From Marmoricola sp. (GTDB lineage: Bacteria; Actinomycetota; Actinomycetes; Propionibacteriales; Nocardioidaceae), in contig JAOPXD010000053.1 of NCBI GenBank assembly GCA_025965315.1, positions 1 to 38,682 on the forward strand: 38,682 nt of DNA. The letters run 5' to 3'. How positions within the stretch are numbered: the stretch's first letter is position 1; the number at the start of each line of letters is the position of its first letter. This document shows positions 36,837 to 38,682 of this stretch, piece after piece. The position numbers and the translations under genes are program-made. Under the pieces are notes generated by a model. It did no database searches and was not told the origin of the DNA. It saw only the letters and a program-made list of their open reading frames with translations.

Positions 36837-38678
36837 ATGGCCGACGTCGAGACCGCCCTGAACGCCGCTGGCGTTACCAACCCCAGCGTGCGCGAGTACG
36901 TCGCGTACTGGGCAGACCTGACGGGTGCATCCAACGTTGAGGTCGTATCTGCGGCTGACGACGCCCGGCTGATCGCGGAGTGCCTCGAAGCAGGCGAGCT
37001 CGACCCTGCCGGCGAGGGTCTCTACTACTCGCGCAGCTACCACAAGGACACCGCCCGCTCCGAGGAGCGGACCGTCGTGGCGACCAGCACGCCGACCGAC
37101 AAGGGTCTGTACAACAACTGGCGCGACGCCGCCGAGATGACCGCGCTGCAGGAGAGCAACATGCGCGGGGCCTCGGCCGGCAAGACCATGTACGTGATCC
37201 CGTACCTGATGGCGCCTCCGGGCAACGCCCTCGCCCCGTGGGCGACCGGCGTCCAGCTCACCGACTGCCGCACCGTGGTGCTGCACATGATCCGGATGGC
37301 CCGCGTCGGCCTCGAGTACGTCAACGACCTCGAGGACCCGAACCAGTTCGTCCGCGCCGTGCACGTCACCGGCGACCTGGAGAACCTGGGCCAGGGCACG
37401 CCTGAGGACCAGCGCTACTTCGTCACCGTCGCCGACGCGCGCACGATCCTGCACTTCGGGTCGTCGTACGGCGGCAACGCGCTGCTCGGCAAGATCGCCC
37501 ACGGTCTGCGCCAGGCGGCGTACGACGGCTGGGCGTCGAAGAAGTTCCTCGCCGAGCAGTACATGCTCATCGGGATCCACGACAAGGAGACCGGGAAGGA
37601 CTACCACATCTGTGGTGGCTTCCCGAGCGCCTCGGGCAAGACCAACCTCGCGATGATGCTGGCTCCCGACGTCCTCGGCGAGCGGTACCACGTCTCCTTC
37701 TACGGCGACGACATCGCCTGGCTGTGGGTCGACGAGGCCAGCGGCAAGCTCTTCGGCATGAACCCGGAGTACGGCGTCTTCGGCGTTGCCAAGGACACCA
37801 ACGAGGGCACCAACCCGACCGCCCTGGAGTCGATCGCACCGGGCACCGGTGCGATCTTCACGAACATCGCCTACAACCCCACCACCCACGAGGTCTGGTG
37901 GGAGGGCCGTACGCCGGAGCCGCCGGCCGACGTCACCGGCTGGGTCGACTGGGTCGGCGCCCCGATCGCGGACCGCGAGCCCGGCGACACCTCGCCGTGG
38001 GCGCACCCGAACAGCCGGTTCACCACCACGCTGGACAACGTCCCGAACATCGCGAAGGACTACAACGCTGCTGCCGGCGTCCCGATCGACGCGATCATCT
38101 TCGGTGGCCGTACCCGTGACCGCGAGCCGCTGATCCGCGCGATCCACGACCTGGCCGAGGGTGTGTACGACGGCCTGACCCTGGGTGCTGAGGCGACCGC
38201 CGCGGCCGAGGGCAAGGAAGGCGTGCTCCGCTACGACCCGATGTCGAACCGCCCGTTCATGGCGTACGGCGAGGGCGACTACGCGCAGCACTACCTCAAC
38301 GTCGTGGGGGCGGCGAAGGACCAGCCGATCTTCGCGCACGTGAACTGGTTCCAGCGCGGCGACGACGGCCGGTTCCTGTGGCCCGGCTACCGCGACAACC
38401 TGCGCCCGCTGCTGTGGCTGCTCCAGCTCAAGAACGGCGAGGTCAAGGGACGCGAGACCGCGGTCGGCATCATCCCGACCGAGGACGAGCTGAACCTCGA
38501 GGGCGTCGACATCTCGCCCGAGGACCTCAACACCATCCTCACGATCAACGTCCCGCGCTGGAAGCAGGAGCTCGAGAACCGCGAGGAGCACCTCGCCCAG
38601 TTCGAGAACCTGCCCGAGGAGATCTGGGTCGCGCACCGTCGCGTCGCCGCCGCGCTGGAGAACGAGCCCGAGGACTGA
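36837..38678 (+). CDS. pckG: phosphoenolpyruvate carboxykinase (GTP)
   Basis: 613 residues, full length for the GTP-dependent class. Diagnostic elements are FGSSYGGNALLGKIAHGLRQ (substrate and metal region), the P-loop FPSASGKTNLAMM with FPSASGKTN at 262-270, GDDIAWLWVDE (metal-binding Asp), and NSRFTTTLDNVPNI near residue 390. The C-terminal nucleotide region has MSNRPFMAYGEGDYAQHYLN and NWFQRGDDGRFLWPGYRDNL. It converts oxaloacetate and GTP to PEP, CO2 and GDP, the entry to gluconeogenesis from TCA intermediates, in the cytoplasm. It is the last gene in the window, complete, with the TGA 4 bp before the end. It fits an organism that grows on lipids or sterols. Confidence 0.98.
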   Translation: MADVETALNAAGVTNPSVREYVAYWADLTGASNVEVVSAADDARLIAECLEAGELDPAGEGLYYSRSYHKDTARSEERTVVATSTPTDKGLYNNWRDAAEMTALQESNMRGASAGKTMYVIPYLMAPPGNALAPWATGVQLTDCRTVVLHMIRMARVGLEYVNDLEDPNQFVRAVHVTGDLENLGQGTPEDQRYFVTVADARTILHFGSSYGGNALLGKIAHGLRQAAYDGWASKKFLAEQYMLIGIHDKETGKDYHICGGFPSASGKTNLAMMLAPDVLGERYHVSFYGDDIAWLWVDEASGKLFGMNPEYGVFGVAKDTNEGTNPTALESIAPGTGAIFTNIAYNPTTHEVWWEGRTPEPPADVTGWVDWVGAPIADREPGDTSPWAHPNSRFTTTLDNVPNIAKDYNAAAGVPIDAIIFGGRTRDREPLIRAIHDLAEGVYDGLTLGAEATAAAEGKEGVLRYDPMSNRPFMAYGEGDYAQHYLNVVGAAKDQPIFAHVNWFQRGDDGRFLWPGYRDNLRPLLWLLQLKNGEVKGRETAVGIIPTEDELNLEGVDISPEDLNTILTINVPRWKQELENREEHLAQFENLPEEIWVAHRRVAAALENEPED

Positions 38679-38682
38679 GCTC

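Noticed and set aside
35955-38636. 893-codon minus-strand frame opposite the SCO6745, MmcQ/YjbR and PEP carboxykinase genes
   Set aside because: It is antisense to three well-supported genes and has the composition of a mirror frame.

Overview
The window is high-GC DNA (by eye about 68-70%) with actinobacterial features: GTG starts, TANNNT -10 hexamers placed 6-7 nt before start codons (leaderless-type promoters), a GTP-type PEP carboxykinase, a DrrAB-type exporter, an AfsR/SARP-like regulator, an SCO6745-family protein and a mycothiol-enzyme-like (TIGR03084) protein. The overall gene style and the frequent 'cgtacg' codon pairs suggest Nocardioides or a relative (inference, not proven). No tRNA, rRNA, CRISPR array, phage or transposase gene was seen. 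No gene-free stretch exceeds about 165 bases.

Layout. (1) 1-1842: a divergent TetR/cytochrome P450 pair sharing a tandem palindromic operator. (2) 1884-2465: a small secreted protein. (3) 2487-12431, minus strand: an eight-gene operon read from right to left. It encodes a TetR regulator, a TIGR03084/DinB-like metal protein, an AtuA-family protein, an acyl-CoA dehydrogenase, an acyl-CoA carboxylase (carboxyltransferase plus biotin carboxylase/BCCP), a second acyl-CoA dehydrogenase and a LiuC-like enoyl-CoA hydratase. Most junctions overlap. The set resembles the liu/atu (leucine, acyclic terpene) pathways: dehydrogenate a branched acyl-CoA, carboxylate the gamma-methyl, hydrate. A 106-bp island inside the operon carries a perfect 28-bp palindrome and direct repeats. 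(4) 12505-16199: a DUF4344 lipoprotein metallopeptidase, an RDD membrane protein and a DrrAB-like exporter. (5) 16194-19331: a large AfsR/SARP-type regulator. (6) 19411-27314: a four-helix membrane protein, a flavin monooxygenase, a cyclic-nucleotide-binding-domain protein, a gamma-carbonic-anhydrase-like protein, a coupled CrtI-like oxidoreductase/DUF3556 membrane protein pair and a secreted PI-PLC-like protein. (7) 27323-30526: an unrecognised protein, then a coupled aldehyde dehydrogenase/AhpD-like pair preceded by a KstR-type box. (8) 30531-33332, minus strand: a three-gene operon of exported proteins of unknown role. (9) 33495-35435: a TetR regulator divergent from a CYP125-like steroid/branched-lipid C26-hydroxylase. 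(10) 35476-38678: an SCO6745-family protein, a MmcQ/YjbR protein and PEP carboxykinase.

Functional theme. Several units point to catabolism of isoprenoid, steroid or branched-chain lipids: the carboxylase operon, the KstR-boxed ALDH, the CYP125-like P450 and perhaps the first P450. Each is under its own TetR-type control. PEP carboxykinase at the end would let acetyl-CoA/TCA carbon from such substrates enter gluconeogenesis. The link between units is inference. What the sequence shows directly is the gene families, the overlaps and the operator-like palindromes.
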